This document shows positions 44,793 through 56,057 of a stretch of DNA of 64,000 nt, in pieces (the stretch's first letter is position 1; every line of letters begins with the position of its first letter). The notes below the pieces were generated by a model, which was not told the DNA's origin, did not search any database, and worked only from the letters and a program-made list of their open reading frames with translations. Origin of the DNA: Symbiotaphrina buchneri (Eukaryota; Ascomycota; Symbiotaphrinales; Symbiotaphrinaceae). The stretch lies in NCBI GenBank assembly GCA_001599915.1, contig BCIG01000009.1, positions 248,001 through 312,000 of the forward strand. Reading direction: 5' to 3'. The translations under genes were made by a program, and so were the position numbers.

Positions 44793-45371
44793 ATGGGCGA
44801 CCAGCAGAAGCAATTACAAGTCCTGTCAGAGGAATATCAAAAGCTTCAGGCCGGTCCGTAATATCCCCTGAAGCTTATTTCGCACACTGACAAAATAACA
44901 GAGCTACAAACTACTGTGGATGCGCGACAGAAGCTAGAGTCGCAAAGGCAAGAAAATAAAGGCGTCCAGAAGGTAAGATGACATCTCACTTTGGTGCAAA
45001 TTCTTGCTCACGCTCACATACTAGGAATTCCAACAACTGGGCGAAGATGCGAACATCTATAAACTGGTGGGACCTGTGCTGTTGAAGCAAGACAAATCGG
45101 AGGCAGTCATGGCGGTGGATGGTCGTTTGGAATTCATAGAAAAAGAAATGTCCGTCATGCGATTCAAAATAGTGTACGGTCTGCTAATCAAACGATGCAG
45201 TAAGAGGATAGAGAAGCAGATAATCGAGATTCAAGATAAATGCGAGAAGAAAAAGATGGAGGCACGTTCTCTTCGGTCAGAGCTGAGGCAATCACTAACT
45301 GACCGTTCTAGGTTTTCCAATTGCAGACACAGCTGCAACAGCAGGCGGCCCAAGCACAAAGTGCAGCATGA
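44793..45371 (+). CDS. YKE2: Prefoldin subunit 6
   Basis: Five exons (44793-44853, 44902-44972, 45025-45149, 45201-45261, 45312-45371) give 125 aa. Prefoldin is the hexameric co-chaperone that hands nascent actin and tubulin to the CCT chaperonin; subunit 6 is a beta-type subunit. The two coiled-coil arms (EEYQKLQAELQTTVDARQKL and FIEKEIKRIEKQIIEIQDK) flank the beta-hairpin core NIYKLVGPVLLKQDKSEAVM. Introns 1 and 3 have gtccgt donors. The fourth intron (45262-45311) begins with GC, not GT: only joining GAG to GTTTTC keeps the conserved C-terminal helix KKKMEVFQLQTQLQQQAA in frame. Confidence 0.93.
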
Positions 45372-45893
45372 ACAATAGCATTCATGCGTGAGTTCCTCTT
45401 CCAAGGGTCCATACTTGGGTACAATTCCTGTCGGGATTCCTCCCTTCGTGGACTACCTTCGTATAGCCTTTTATTCCAGAAATCGCATCATATCCCTGCT
45501 GGCAGCTTACGATATGAGGCCCGAGTCACTTGCGGAATGTCTGGCTTGAGAGATTTGCGTTGCGTTCTGCGTAGACAAGCTACCTAATGCCGAAAATTTC
45601 TCTGAAGTGCAAAGGGGTATGACGCGACGGGAGCGCATACCAGATCAGCCATGATCGCCCTACATACAATCTAAGGGGTGTTTTATTTAATGCCCTTACA
45701 ACTTCTTTGCAGATCGAAGCTCAGCTCTTACAGAGTGCACCGAGAGGTGCTAATACCATAACACTGTCATGACTCATCAACATCGTCATCCTCCCTACTC
45801 AACTGTGCTTATGACCGGCCCATTTTGCACAGCTCTGGTTGCACAGCTCTGGTGTGAGCACATCAGGTAGTACAGGCATCCCGAGTCCCGCCC
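45372..45893. other. Convergent 3' intergenic region
   Basis: About 520 bp between the stops of prefoldin 6 and GRC3. It contains a near-duplicate GCACAGCTCTGGT pair at about 45826-45854. No gene was recognised. Confidence 0.45.
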
Positions 45894-48455
45894 TCAGTCA
45901 CTCGTGTAGCCGTCTGTCAACTTCAGGTCCCTTCGAACCTTCCATACCTTTTCGCCCGCGCTTCTGCCTTCCTTTCCTTTGACGACGCGGACCCATGGAG
46001 AGATGTTGGCACGTTTCTGTTGATACTCCTCTTGCGGCTCTGGCCTCACTAAACTCAGCTCATTCGACTCGCCATCTGAGGTCTCCAGATCCGGAAACCG
46101 CTTTCGTAATCCCTGCAGGCGAGTAATAGACTGCCTCCTTCTGTAACTTTCAGCCACGTATTTCTGCGTGTACACCCACATCGGCGCGTCAAGGCTACCT
46201 TTAACCAAGACAATTCTTGGCACGCCTTGAATATGTTCTTTCCACACGCTGGCCGGTATAGGGGTAATGAGGGTCAAACGTCGATGCCGTACATCGATGC
46301 CAGCGACAATTGCCAAGCCCAAGGTGTGCGATGCTGCTGGGTTGAGTGGAATTGTCATACCGTTACCGGTGTGTAGGTACGGCAGATCTTCAACGGTGGT
46401 CCGTGAAACGAGAGAGAGCACCTCGAGGTCTGGCTCAGGAGAATCCGGGACTCGAAAAGTACCGTTGTGCGAGTGAGAAGTGTCCGGAGATACCAAGTCA
46501 GTCATTGTCTTCACCGGAATCGCAGACCTGTCTTCAATCACTACAACTGCAACAATTGAGCCTTCAAGAACAGTGCTGATGAAATCAGGGGATATATGCT
46601 CTCCCAGGAGCATCACGCCAAGTATCTGAGGGGTTTCGCCCGAATAGTCAAGATTGATGCGATTGGGTTCGGCAATCGCTGTGACATCCCACGTCTGAGC
46701 AAGTCCAACAGGTTCCGCTAGATGAAAATAGGAAATCGTTTGCATTGCCCTTAGGTCTGCCGGATGTCGAACTAGGACATCATTAGGCTGGGATGGTAGG
46801 CAGAGGAGCCTAGCATCATTAGATGCCTGGCGGATGGCTTCCACTACCTCATCCGGCCCGTCTTCGCTCATGTATATGATATGAGTCAAAGAGAATTGCT
46901 GTATAAGGAGAGTAAGGACTTCTAGGCCGACGCCAAGTATCCAACCGGGGGTGTTGACTAATAGAGGCAGTGACGTGCCAGCCTCTGCCAAATCATTGTA
47001 GTGATGCATGAGATCCTGCGCACAATCCATGTAATGCTGTGGATCATCCTTTGGAGACGTAGCAGCAATACTATGTGCACGAATGACGTGACTTCCATCG
47101 TGCTTTAAGACGGTAGGATGTGAATAAGGAGGGCCAAAGTACGGGTTCTTGAGACAAATGAGCGATAATTGCCCAGGTGCTGAGAATTCTGGCTGTCCAG
47201 GATCCAAGTCAAGCAGGATAACCCCTGAGTTGCTTTCGGCGTTGGTTTTCTGCTCCAACTCGCGTGGGCGTCGAGTCAGAAAGCTGTTCCCAAGGAGACG
47301 CGAGAATGTAGATTTCCCAGAAGATTTGGGACCACACATCAACGCCTTCAAAGGTCTAGGTCCTTCATATTGGGTGAGGGACTTGATAGCTTGAGCCCAC
47401 GAAGGGAGTACCTCCAGACGTCGTAAAGGCCGCTTGAGAGGATCCTCACCGGAGGATCTCATCTGTGGAATATCAGATAATGGACGATTTGAGAAAGCAG
47501 CGACACTCACCGCTGAAAACGAGGGCAACTTTGCCATTTTTGGCTCTTCTGCTGTCGAGTCGGACCTGTGGGACTCATTCCAAATCCTCCCGAATAGGGG
47601 TGATACTCTTCTGAGCAGTCGAAGTGAGCCTTTACAGCTGAGTATCTCGAGTTGAGCAGCTATTGGAGGTGAAGAGCTGTAATTGAAGCATTCGATTACC
47701 GGTAGTGCATGTGTAGCCGGCGCATATATTCTGTGCAGAGAAGGCCCAGCATACAGCGTGGCACCCATGACCGAAACAGACCCTTGCTTGACCCAAAGGT
47801 CATACAGGCCCACCATTACCAGTTTCTGTAAGGCGCATCGTCAATTGACATGACCTGACGGTAGCATTTTCCAAATACCAACCTCACCCGGCAGAAGTTT
47901 CACCGCCAGACAATCCTTCTCAACCTTGAGCTCTCGATCTACACCTGGAAGGAGACTCGAAAGTTCATGTGGAGCGTACTTAATCCCAGGCCTATGGAAA
48001 ATCAGCTCGTTAACCGCCTGGGAACCTACAGCGTGGCATACCTTTCACTTCCTCCAGAATGGACACCATCGTCAAGGTCATCGGACGTATAGTCGACAAC
48101 CAGGGGTTCCGCATCTTCCTGCTCTTGGACCCGCGAATACAGAGGCCCAACTTTCTTCACCCGACGCCGGCTCTCTGCCGGGCCCAGCCGATCAACTACC
48201 TCTTTCAAGTCGCTGACTGATTGATCCGTGATTCTTTGGCGCTTCCTAGGCCTCTGCGCATTTGACTCCACGGACTGATCCTCAGCTGGTGTCCCTGGTC
48301 CAGTTGCGGTTGCGGGCAGAGTGTTTGCCTGGCGCGCCTTCAGCGCAGCAAGTGCGCTCAACTGGCCTGCACGCAGGTCAGCTAGTGAGCAAAGCAATGG
48401 TCCATGCCATTTCCTTACCTCGTCCAGGAGCGGTACCACCTGCGGTGCTATTCAT
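45894..48455 (-). CDS. GRC3: Grc3 polynucleotide 5'-hydroxyl kinase (pre-rRNA processing)
   Basis: Four exons (48455-48419, 48366-48042, 47991-47883, 47825-45894) give 800 aa. Grc3 (human NOL9) pairs with Las1, phosphorylates the 5' end produced by cleavage at ITS2 and allows 26S pre-rRNA trimming in the nucleolus. The kinase domain has Walker A CGPKSSGKSTFSRLLGN at about 321-337, the segment VILLDLDPGQPEFSAPGQLS typical of the Clp1/Grc3 family, and LPLLVNTPGWILGVGLEVL. The N-terminal block SALAALKARQAN and the nuclear-type basic patch RPRKRQR precede it. The N-terminus depends on the first 37-nt exon; it is supported by frame closure at three introns of 50-57 nt. Confidence 0.93.
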
Positions 48456-48781
48456 TGAGACGGCGTGTATCCAGTAGCAGAGGCAGTGGATGCAGGAGCA
48501 TCCAAATAATTGTAGCTTCGTAAATATCGATCGGATCGGTGTTTTACATTCGCCGACCCCGCATACACCTGCGTGATTGGGGGTTTCCAAAGGCGGTGAG
48601 CCTGGAAAAGCAACTAACTGTTCGCGAAAGTTGAACAAAAAGTTCTGGGACCAGTCGATAGTTAAGGTAAGGAAAGAACCATATCCGGTCACTTTAGGCG
48701 CTACTGCTATTCAATTCTGCCTTCTCAGAGGACACAGCGACTCGGGACCCGATCCCTGCTTTGCCCTCGTCAGCGGTCGCA
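48456..48781. promoter_or_regulatory. Bidirectional promoter GRC3 / RPA34
   Basis: Only 326 bp separate the start codons of two nucleolar genes read in opposite directions. A GATCGATCGG-like patch (ATATCGATCGGATCGG) lies near 48526. I could not find a PAC or RRPE element of the yeast type. Confidence 0.45.
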
Positions 48782-50127
48782 ATGCCCAAAAGGACTGCTG
48801 GTGCTACCAGTCCAAAGCCCCCTCAATTTACGCAGAAAGCCTTCCCACTGAGCGAGGAAAGGATATCAGAAAGCGACGGTGGGAGTGAGAGTCAGAGTTC
48901 GAATGAGAGCGCGAGCGAGGCCACCAGCGACAGCGAGGATGAGGACCGGAGTGGCTCTCAGAGTGGCTCTGGGGACACATCTGACGACGACGATGCATCT
49001 TCCAGTGAACAAGAGAGTGGTCGGACTAAGCCTTCTATTACTGCAGCAGACCAGACAATGTACGTCCTTCTGAGCCCCTGCTATTGTTGTCTCCAGTCTG
49101 CGGGGTCAAACTCGCTCACCAGAGTGCTCTGCTGATGTTTGGCATGGCAGACGATCAAAGTCTACCCCAGTCATAACTGCTCCCGCTCGACCAGTGCTTC
49201 CTTTCAGGCCGCCACATGGCTTTGAGGCGGCCTCTAAGCACCCATCTTCGACAAACTTCTCATTTTTGCAGCATACCGAGTCATCTGGGAAGCAGCTGTG
49301 GCATATAATCGCGCCGGCTTCGGTGCCATTGGCTTCATTAACAGAGGCATCATTGGACAGCTTTCACAACGGGTCGCCAGTATTGTCACACAATGGAGCG
49401 GATTATGGTTTCAGAGCCGAGCATGAGGGGGCCAATCGTAGTGCTCGCGTCCTAGTTCCAAGTGAGAAGAGAGAGGGATACAGGCTGGGTAAGTATATGT
49501 CACTCTAAGTCTCTTTCATTATACTCAGACCAAATAGTGCAGACGAACGTGGCGAGGACCCTTCATTTCCAACAGATAGTTAAGCTACCCAACACTTCGG
49601 CCCAGACTCAGTCATCAGCCGGCTTCCAGTCGCTGGGAGCTTCCTCTAGAAGGCCACCAAAGCCTGCCCGACCGCAGCCGGAAGGTTTGAAGATGAGATA
49701 TTTACCGACCGGGTTTGGATCTGGTCGTCCGGGAAAGATTGGAGAAGATACATCAAGCGAGGATGAAGTGGATGCACCAACGAATCGCAAATCACAATTT
49801 CAAAAACCACAGGGACTGGCAGTTGTGAATGGAGCAGAGCATGCAGCAGAGGACACAGCTGGTGCAAAGCCAACGAAAAAGCACAAACGGGCTGGCGAGA
49901 AGACAGAGACACGAAAAAGAAAGCATAAAGATGATGACAAAGCACATCATGCGCACCCAGAGATAAATTCGGCGCAGACACAACAGAATGTCCTAGGCGT
50001 CAATGAGGAGGCACAATTGGCGAATGGAACCAAAGCACCGGCACGGAAGAAGGGAAAGGAGGAGGACAGGCGCGAGCGCAAGAAAAAGCGTAAATCGAAG
50101 GCAGAAGACCCGATCGAGATAGATTGA
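48782..50127 (+). CDS. RPA34: RNA polymerase I subunit RPA34-like
   Basis: Three exons (48782-49059, 49151-49488, 49529-50127) give 404 aa. Rpa34 (A34.5) forms the TFIIF-like heterodimer of RNA polymerase I with Rpa49 and acts in rRNA synthesis. The family block begins at RPPHGFEAA and continues through SGKQLWHIIAPASVPLASLT and DYGFRAEHEG. The N-terminus is a Ser/Asp/Glu-rich acidic region and the C-terminus a long Lys/Arg tail (KKHKRAGEKTETRKRKHKDD, then RRERKKKRKSKAE), as in other A34.5 proteins. Introns are 91 and 40 nt; the second is the shortest in the window. It is head to head with GRC3 and head to tail with SHMT. Confidence 0.85.
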
Positions 50128-50813
50128 GAAAATCAACCTGCAACAGTGCTTCTGTCAGTACCTGCCAGGGATGTCTTCAGGAACAAGGGTACATGTAAAG
50201 CAATGTACTTGCAGACCCACGGCTCCTCATCGTGGCTGCAGCGAAAGGAGAAAGGACGCAGTGGAACGAGGGAAAGTTCAGCGTGATCGTGGACCATCTT
50301 TTTCTGCCGAAGCATGGTGCTGCTCATGAAGGGTCTGCTTTGAGCGCAACTGTTGTCATTGTCTTGAGCTCTGCCTATTCCCCACATAGTCCAGGATAAA
50401 AGGCGCCGTGCAGAAGGCTCTGCTATGTAAAGGTATTCGGTGCCTTGATTGTGCAGCATAAATGTATCTTTCCTGTTCACCTGCCTCCTCAAGTAAGGTA
50501 AGGCACGTGCGGGCTTCATGCCCATCATTTAAAGTCCACTACTACGGCGGAAGCATCCGTGATCGGCCGCTAAGGTCCCTTGCGTTAGTGCAATTTTAGC
50601 GGGCAGCCTTGGGCCATCCCTGCCATGCCTTGCCTAAAAGGTTTGACCTTTTTTTTGCAGCTGAAACCTCGTACGCTGACTACCTTACCGATTCTTGTTG
50701 GTAACCTGTCTCATCCTCCCTGTTGCCCAACGTGCCATCCTCTCTCTCCGGTCGGAAAGCCTAGGGCATCTCCTTTTACTTACCAACGTCTAAGCTTCTG
50801 CTGGGGGTTCAAA
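50128..50813. other. Intergenic region RPA34-SHMT
   Basis: About 690 bp with the 3' end of RPA34 and the promoter of the SHMT gene. The stretch just before the ATG is pyrimidine rich (50690-50760) as in a highly expressed housekeeping gene. No other gene was recognised. Confidence 0.45.
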
Positions 50814-52416
50814 ATGGCCGATTACGCCCTCTCCAAGTCACACCAGGATGTGAGTCAGACCGCTGTTCAATATTCCCTGCTTTGATGCTGCAAAGGATAG
50901 TATGCTGATCTGCTTCCCACGTGCATAGCTCATGGAGAAGTCTCTAGTAGAGACAGATCCTGAGATTGCTGAGATCATGGTACGTCCCTGTCTAGATCGA
51001 GCCACAGTCGTCCTCCTGCTTAGTCTATATCTCAGGAAAAAGAGATAAAGCGACAGAGGGAATCGATTGTACTCATTGCTTCCGAAAATGTCACGTCACG
51101 AGCTGTGTTTGACGCCTTGGGCTCGCCAATGTCAAACAAATACTCGGAGGGGTACCCAGGCGCGCGCTACTATGGTGGTAACCAGCACATCGATGCCATC
51201 GAGCTCACCTGCCAGGCCCGCGCTTTGAAGGCCTTTGGGCTGGATCCTGAGCTATGGGGCGTCAACGTACAATGCCTCAGCGGTAGCCCTGCGAACCTGC
51301 AGGTTTATCAAGCGGTAATGAGGCCGCACGAGAGGCTGATGGGTCTGGATCTGCCGCATGGTGGTCATCTGAGTCACGGTTACCAGACTGCTCAGAGGAA
51401 GTTCGTTTTACAGCAGTCCTATTCCATATTTCCGTGCTGAAAAATTTCGCAGGATCTCTGCTGTCTCGACGTACTTCGAGACATTCCCTTACCGGGTCGA
51501 TCTGGAAACTGGTATCATCGACTACGATACCTTGGAAGCCAACGCGAACCTCTACCGGCCCAAGGTACTTGTGGCTGGGACGTCGGCCTACTGCAGAAAC
51601 ATCGATTATGCGCGCATGCGGAAGATCGCCGATTCGGTCGGTGCCTACTTGATGGTGGACATGGCGCATATTTCTGGACTCATTGCTGCTGGTGTCATCC
51701 CATCGCCTTTCCCTTACGCTGATATCGTTACGACAACTACTCACAAGTCCCTCCGTGGACCACGTGGAGCTATGATATTTTTCCGCAAGGGTGTGAGGAG
51801 CACGGATGCTAAGACCGGCAAGCAAGTAATGTATGACCTGGAAGGACCAATCAACTTCTCCGTCTTCCCTGGTCATCAAGGAGGACCACATAACCACACA
51901 ATCACGGCGCTGGCTGTAGCGTTGAAGCAGACTATGAACCCCGAGTTCAAATCGTATCAGGAGCAAGTCATTAAGAATGCTAAGGCTCTGGAGACCGAAT
52001 TCAAGCGTCTTGGCTATAAACTGGTCTCAGACGGCACAGACTGCCACATGATCCTGCTGGATCTACGGCCCAAATCTCTTGACGGAGCACGTGTGGAAGC
52101 CATCTTGGAACAGGCCAACATCGCGCTCAATAAGAACTCAATCCCTGGGGACAAGTCCGCTTTGACACCATGCGGTATCAGAATTGGCGCCCCTGCTATG
52201 ACTTCGAGAGGATTTGGAGAACAGCATTTTAAAACTATTGCTAACTACATTGATCGGTTGATCAACCTTGCGATAGAGTTGCAGAAGAGTCTACCAAAAG
52301 AAGCGAACAAACTGAAAGACTTCAAAGCCAAGGTCGCAAGCGGCGAAGTGGCCGAGATCAACGAGCTGAAGAAGGAGATCGCCGCCTGGGCTGGAAGCTT
52401 CCCCTTGCCAGTATAG
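50814..52416 (+). CDS. SHM2: Serine hydroxymethyltransferase, cytosolic
   Basis: Four exons (50814-50849, 50929-50979, 51036-51400, 51453-52416) give 471 aa; yeast Shm2 has 469. The PLP enzyme converts serine and tetrahydrofolate to glycine and methylene-THF. Seen: [40 protein letters not shown], the substrate-site [14 protein letters not shown], and the PLP lysine at about 249 in [16 protein letters not shown]. The C-terminus is the usual helix ending in [20 protein letters not shown]. There is no mitochondrial presequence, so this is the cytosolic form. Introns are 79, 56 and 52 nt; the third has a gttcgt donor. Confidence 0.97.
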
Positions 52417-53042
52417 ATGGGTCGAAAGGTCGTAGCTCGGATCCAACACCGAGCTTTCCTTATGAGTGCGAATTCAGGCGTTGGTGGTAACGAGGCCAGG
52501 TTCAACAAAAGTCTGAGAGCATCTTATCTCAACGTGATGTTCCCTGATCGATCATAATACTTTGGGGGAGGTTCAACGAAAGTGTATCTGCATCCTTTTT
52601 CAACTGGTGCTACATCTGGTGCAAGATGCTGGAAATTTCTCGTGGCACCATGGCACATGTGCCTGCAATATCTGAATATCAATCCTTCATTAAAGACTTC
52701 GAATCCGATATCGTCTTCAGGGATGCGCGACAACATCCGCAGTAGATCCTTGCGTCAGTGGTGAAACCTGCAAGGCAATTCACACGATTCAACCTTCCAG
52801 ACGCCTTGCAGAACTTCGTAGGCTAGAGCAGAGCAGGCCATGTGTGGTACCATAAGTAGTATTGGGGCCGACCAAGACCATCCAGGCACTGCCTATGTTT
52901 CTCCCGCCCCATTCGTCCCTTTGATGTGGCAACCCAGATGCGAGAGGTAGGTGGTGCCTACTGATGGTACGCCTGTCGAGGCACGCAAGGTAGTTCTCCA
53001 CCGGTCGCTCCATGATAAGTTCCGAGATACCAATATAGTCTC
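52417..53042. other. Convergent 3' intergenic region SHMT-MED9
   Basis: About 630 bp between two stop codons. Short open frames on both strands (60-74 codons) have no family resemblance. No repeat or RNA gene was recognised. Confidence 0.45.
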
Positions 53043-53456
53043 TTATGCTGGGCCCTGACTAGAAGCATCAATCATCCTCTCGTCGACTTCATGAGTGCCC
53101 GTCAACTGCTCAGCCACGACCGCCAAATCCCTCAACACATTTTTCTGCTGCCTCACACGTTCTTCGAGCGCTGCGATCTCCTCTTGCTGCTCTTCGACGG
53201 TTCGGTCTATATCCGGAAGCCCATCAACTGCGGCTCTGGCTTTCTGCAATCGAATCTTGAGCGAGGACTCTTCGACACCTAGCTGATGATATTCCAGCGT
53301 CTGGTTCGGGGTATTGGCGCTACCGGACGCAGATGGGACCAAACGAGACAGCAGGGCGTGGAGCGGAGGTAGAAAGTCGAATGTCTGCGGGGGTGGAAGT
53401 GCTACATGTTGGTTATGCCTATCAGGTGTCTGTGAAGGAGACACCGAGCTCGACAT
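53043..53456 (-). CDS. MED9: Mediator complex subunit 9
   Basis: Single-exon gene for 137 aa. Med9 (Cse2 in yeast) is a small subunit of the Mediator middle module that contacts Med4/Med7 and RNA polymerase II. The family block is PPPQTFDFLPPLHALLSRL at residues 21-39, followed by a second helix TLEYHQLGVEESSLKIRLQK and a long coiled coil from about 66 to 115 (TVEEQQEEIAALEERVRQQK). The length and order match other fungal Med9. Divergent from the phosphoglycerate mutase gene. Confidence 0.88.
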   Translation of the reverse strand: MSSSVSPSQTPDRHNQHVALPPPQTFDFLPPLHALLSRLVPSASGSANTPNQTLEYHQLGVEESSLKIRLQKARAAVDGLPDIDRTVEEQQEEIAALEERVRQQKNVLRDLAVVAEQLTGTHEVDERMIDASSQGPA

Positions 53457-53834
53457 GTCTGCTTATTATTGGACTGTCGAAAGTCAAAACCATCAGGTGC
53501 AATTGTCATACGATTGAGACGTCGGCCTCACATGGGGAGCATGGATGCGCGAAGGAAGAGTCCGGGGCAGGAACAAAGTAGATCCGAGCGACGGTAGTCG
53601 CTAGGTGACGTTCAATGAGGGGGCCGCCGTATGCCGTACGCGAGAAAACCATCACTCGATCAAGCACCCCACCAGCGAATCTTCTTCCACTATACAAACA
53701 TCGATCTGCCCCAATTGATTACCGAAGCAGCTGAAATTGAAAATTGTATGCCCCTGTTCTCATTCCATTGTGCGCATTGACTGTCACCGGGCACTTGGCT
53801 CACTCCTACAGGCTCGGCGGAGAACCTCGGAAAA
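53457..53834. promoter_or_regulatory. Divergent promoter region MED9 / GPMI
   Basis: A 378-bp region between the starts of MED9 and the phosphoglycerate mutase gene. Two short open frames cross it without any family resemblance. Nothing specific stands out. Confidence 0.4.
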
Positions 53835-55699
53835 ATGGTACAAGTCGATCACAAGGTCGTGTTGAGTGAGTGCTGGGCCATGTTCGGACTCCTGGGTTCA
53901 CAGAGAAGCTAATGGTCGCGAATGAAAGTCTGCATTGATGGTTGGGGCATACCATCCGAGAAATCGCCCAAGGATGGTGATGCCATCGCCGCGGCGGATA
54001 CCCCCGTCATGGACGGGTTCGCGGCGCCAAACTCGAAGACTGCTCAGGGTTACACGGAGATCGAGGCTTCATCACTCGCCGTTGGGCTCCCTGAAGGCTT
54101 AATGGGCAACAGCGAGGTCGGACATCTAAACATCGGTGCTGGAAGGGTCGTATGGCAAGATGTAAGTGCGTCTTTGATGACTGCGGCAGAGCTAGTCACC
54201 TCAGGTTGCCAGTATACTGATCAAATCAATCTACAGGTTGTCAGAATTGATGAGACGCTGAAAAAGGGTGAGTTGGACAAGGTTCCGAAAGTTGTAGAGT
54301 CTTTCAAGAGGGCGAAGGAGGGAAATGGACGTCTACATTTGTTGGGCTTGATTTCGGACGGTGGTGTGGTATGGATGCCCCTAGTATCCACCGTCTTACC
54401 GTCCGCTGATCATATTCCAGCATTCGCACATCAAACATCTCTTCGGCCTACTTCAGGTTGCAAACGAAATCGGTGTCCCCCATGTCTATATCCATTTCTT
54501 CGGAGATGGGCGTGACACTGACCCGAAGTCCGGCGCTGGGTACATGAAACAGTTGCTTGATAAGACAAAGGAGCTGGGCATCGGCCAGGTTGCTACTGTG
54601 GTAGGAAGATACTATGCAATGGATCGCGACAAGCGATGGGATAGAGTGGAAATTGCTATGAAAGGTATCATAAGCGGGGAAGGTGAAGACAGCACAGATC
54701 CTGTCAAGACCATCGAAGACCGGTACAGTAAGGGAGAGAACGACGAATTCTTGAAACCAATCATTGTGGGCGGGAAAGAAGCAAGAGTGAAAGGTTGGTG
54801 CCATACTTGTCTCTTGTGTCGATTACGGCTGGCTAACCTTGCGTAAGATGATGATACATTGTTTTTCTTCAATTATCGATCTGACAGGGTCCGCGAGATC
54901 ACCCAGTTAATCGGCGATGTCGATAGATCTCCTAAGCCCGACTTCTCTTATCCCAAGAATCTCCACATCACCACCATGACGCAGTACAAGCTTGATTACC
55001 CCTTCCCCATCGCCTTTGAACCACAGCACATGGGCGATGTTCTTGCGGAGTGGCTGTCGAAGAAAGGCATCAAGCAAAATCACGTGGCCGAGACCGAGAA
55101 ATATGCTCACGTCACGTTCTTTTTCAATGGTGGGGTCGAGAAACAGTTCCCGGGAGAAGAACGTGACATGATCCCAAGTCCGAGGGTCGCTACCTACGAT
55201 CTGGATCCACCAATGAGCGCCCAAGGTGTCGCAGATAAGCTGTCCGAAAGGATTAAAGAGGGCAAATTCGAGTTCTTGATGAACAACTTTGCGCCTCCGG
55301 ATATGGTTGGGCACACTGGAGTATACGAGGCCGCCATCAAAGCCGTTGCAGCTACAGATAAAGCCATTGGAACTGTGTACGAGACATGCAAGAAGGAGGG
55401 TTATATTCTCTTCGTAACGTCAGATCATGGGTAAGTTCTTTCCACGAAAGGAGTAGGCAAAGCCGCAGACATGCTCATCCTTGAACAGTAACGCCGAGGA
55501 GATGTTGAACGAGGAGGGAAAGCCCAAGACCTCGCACACTACCAACAAAGTGCCCTTCGTTCTTGCAAATGCTCCAGAAGGCTGGAGCCTGAAGAAGGAA
55601 GGAGGTGTGCTGGGCGATGTCGCACCGACGGTGCTGGCTGCCATGGGTCTTGAGCAGCCAAAACAAATGACGGGGCATAGCTTGTTGATCAAGTCATAA
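53835..55699 (+). CDS. gpmI: 2,3-bisphosphoglycerate-independent phosphoglycerate mutase
   Basis: Six exons (53835-53865, 53929-54161, 54237-54368, 54421-54793, 54848-55430, 55489-55699) give 520 aa. It interconverts 3- and 2-phosphoglycerate in glycolysis with a phospho-serine and two metal ions. The catalytic serine lies at about 72 in LMGNSEVGHLNIGAG. Other marks are LICIDGWGIPSEKSPKDGDA at the N-terminus, SDGGVHSHIKHLFGL, the phosphate/metal site FFGDGRDTDPKSG, FFFNYRSDRVREI, and the metal-binding TSDHGNAEEM near the end. Five introns of 52-75 nt all restore conserved sequence. Ascomycete filamentous fungi commonly use this iPGM form in place of the yeast cofactor-dependent one. Confidence 0.97.
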
Positions 55700-56057
55700 A
55701 GGAGCATCGCAGGAGGACGTTGTTGCCAGGATGCTGACCTATTGTAGACATGGGTTCTTTCTTTTTTTCGTGAAGCATAGCTAGATAGACAGACGAGCGG
55801 AAAGTAATGATGATGAGACGAGAGTGATGCCCCGCAGCCCCTTTGTTCTTGCCAAGCCTTCACGTGGAATATGTCGTACCGGAACTCCATCAAGCACTCA
55901 CCGCCTCGCTGCCATGGCAGAAAAAGTACACCGGAGAAGTGAAGTCACCCCCGACCAGCGCATCTTGAATACTTCGTACTTTCGTACGCATTAACTGCGC
56001 ATCATTCCTTTCACCCTTGCAAGTTGATTTCCGGTCGAGCCCCTGGTGCTGCTCGCG
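55700..56057. other. Intergenic region gpmI-TSR4
   Basis: About 360 bp with the 3' end of the mutase gene and the TSR4 promoter. TACTTCGTACTTTCGTACG at 55970-55988 is a close relative of the GTACTTCGTAC word found in other intergenic regions. Nothing else was recognised. Confidence 0.45.
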
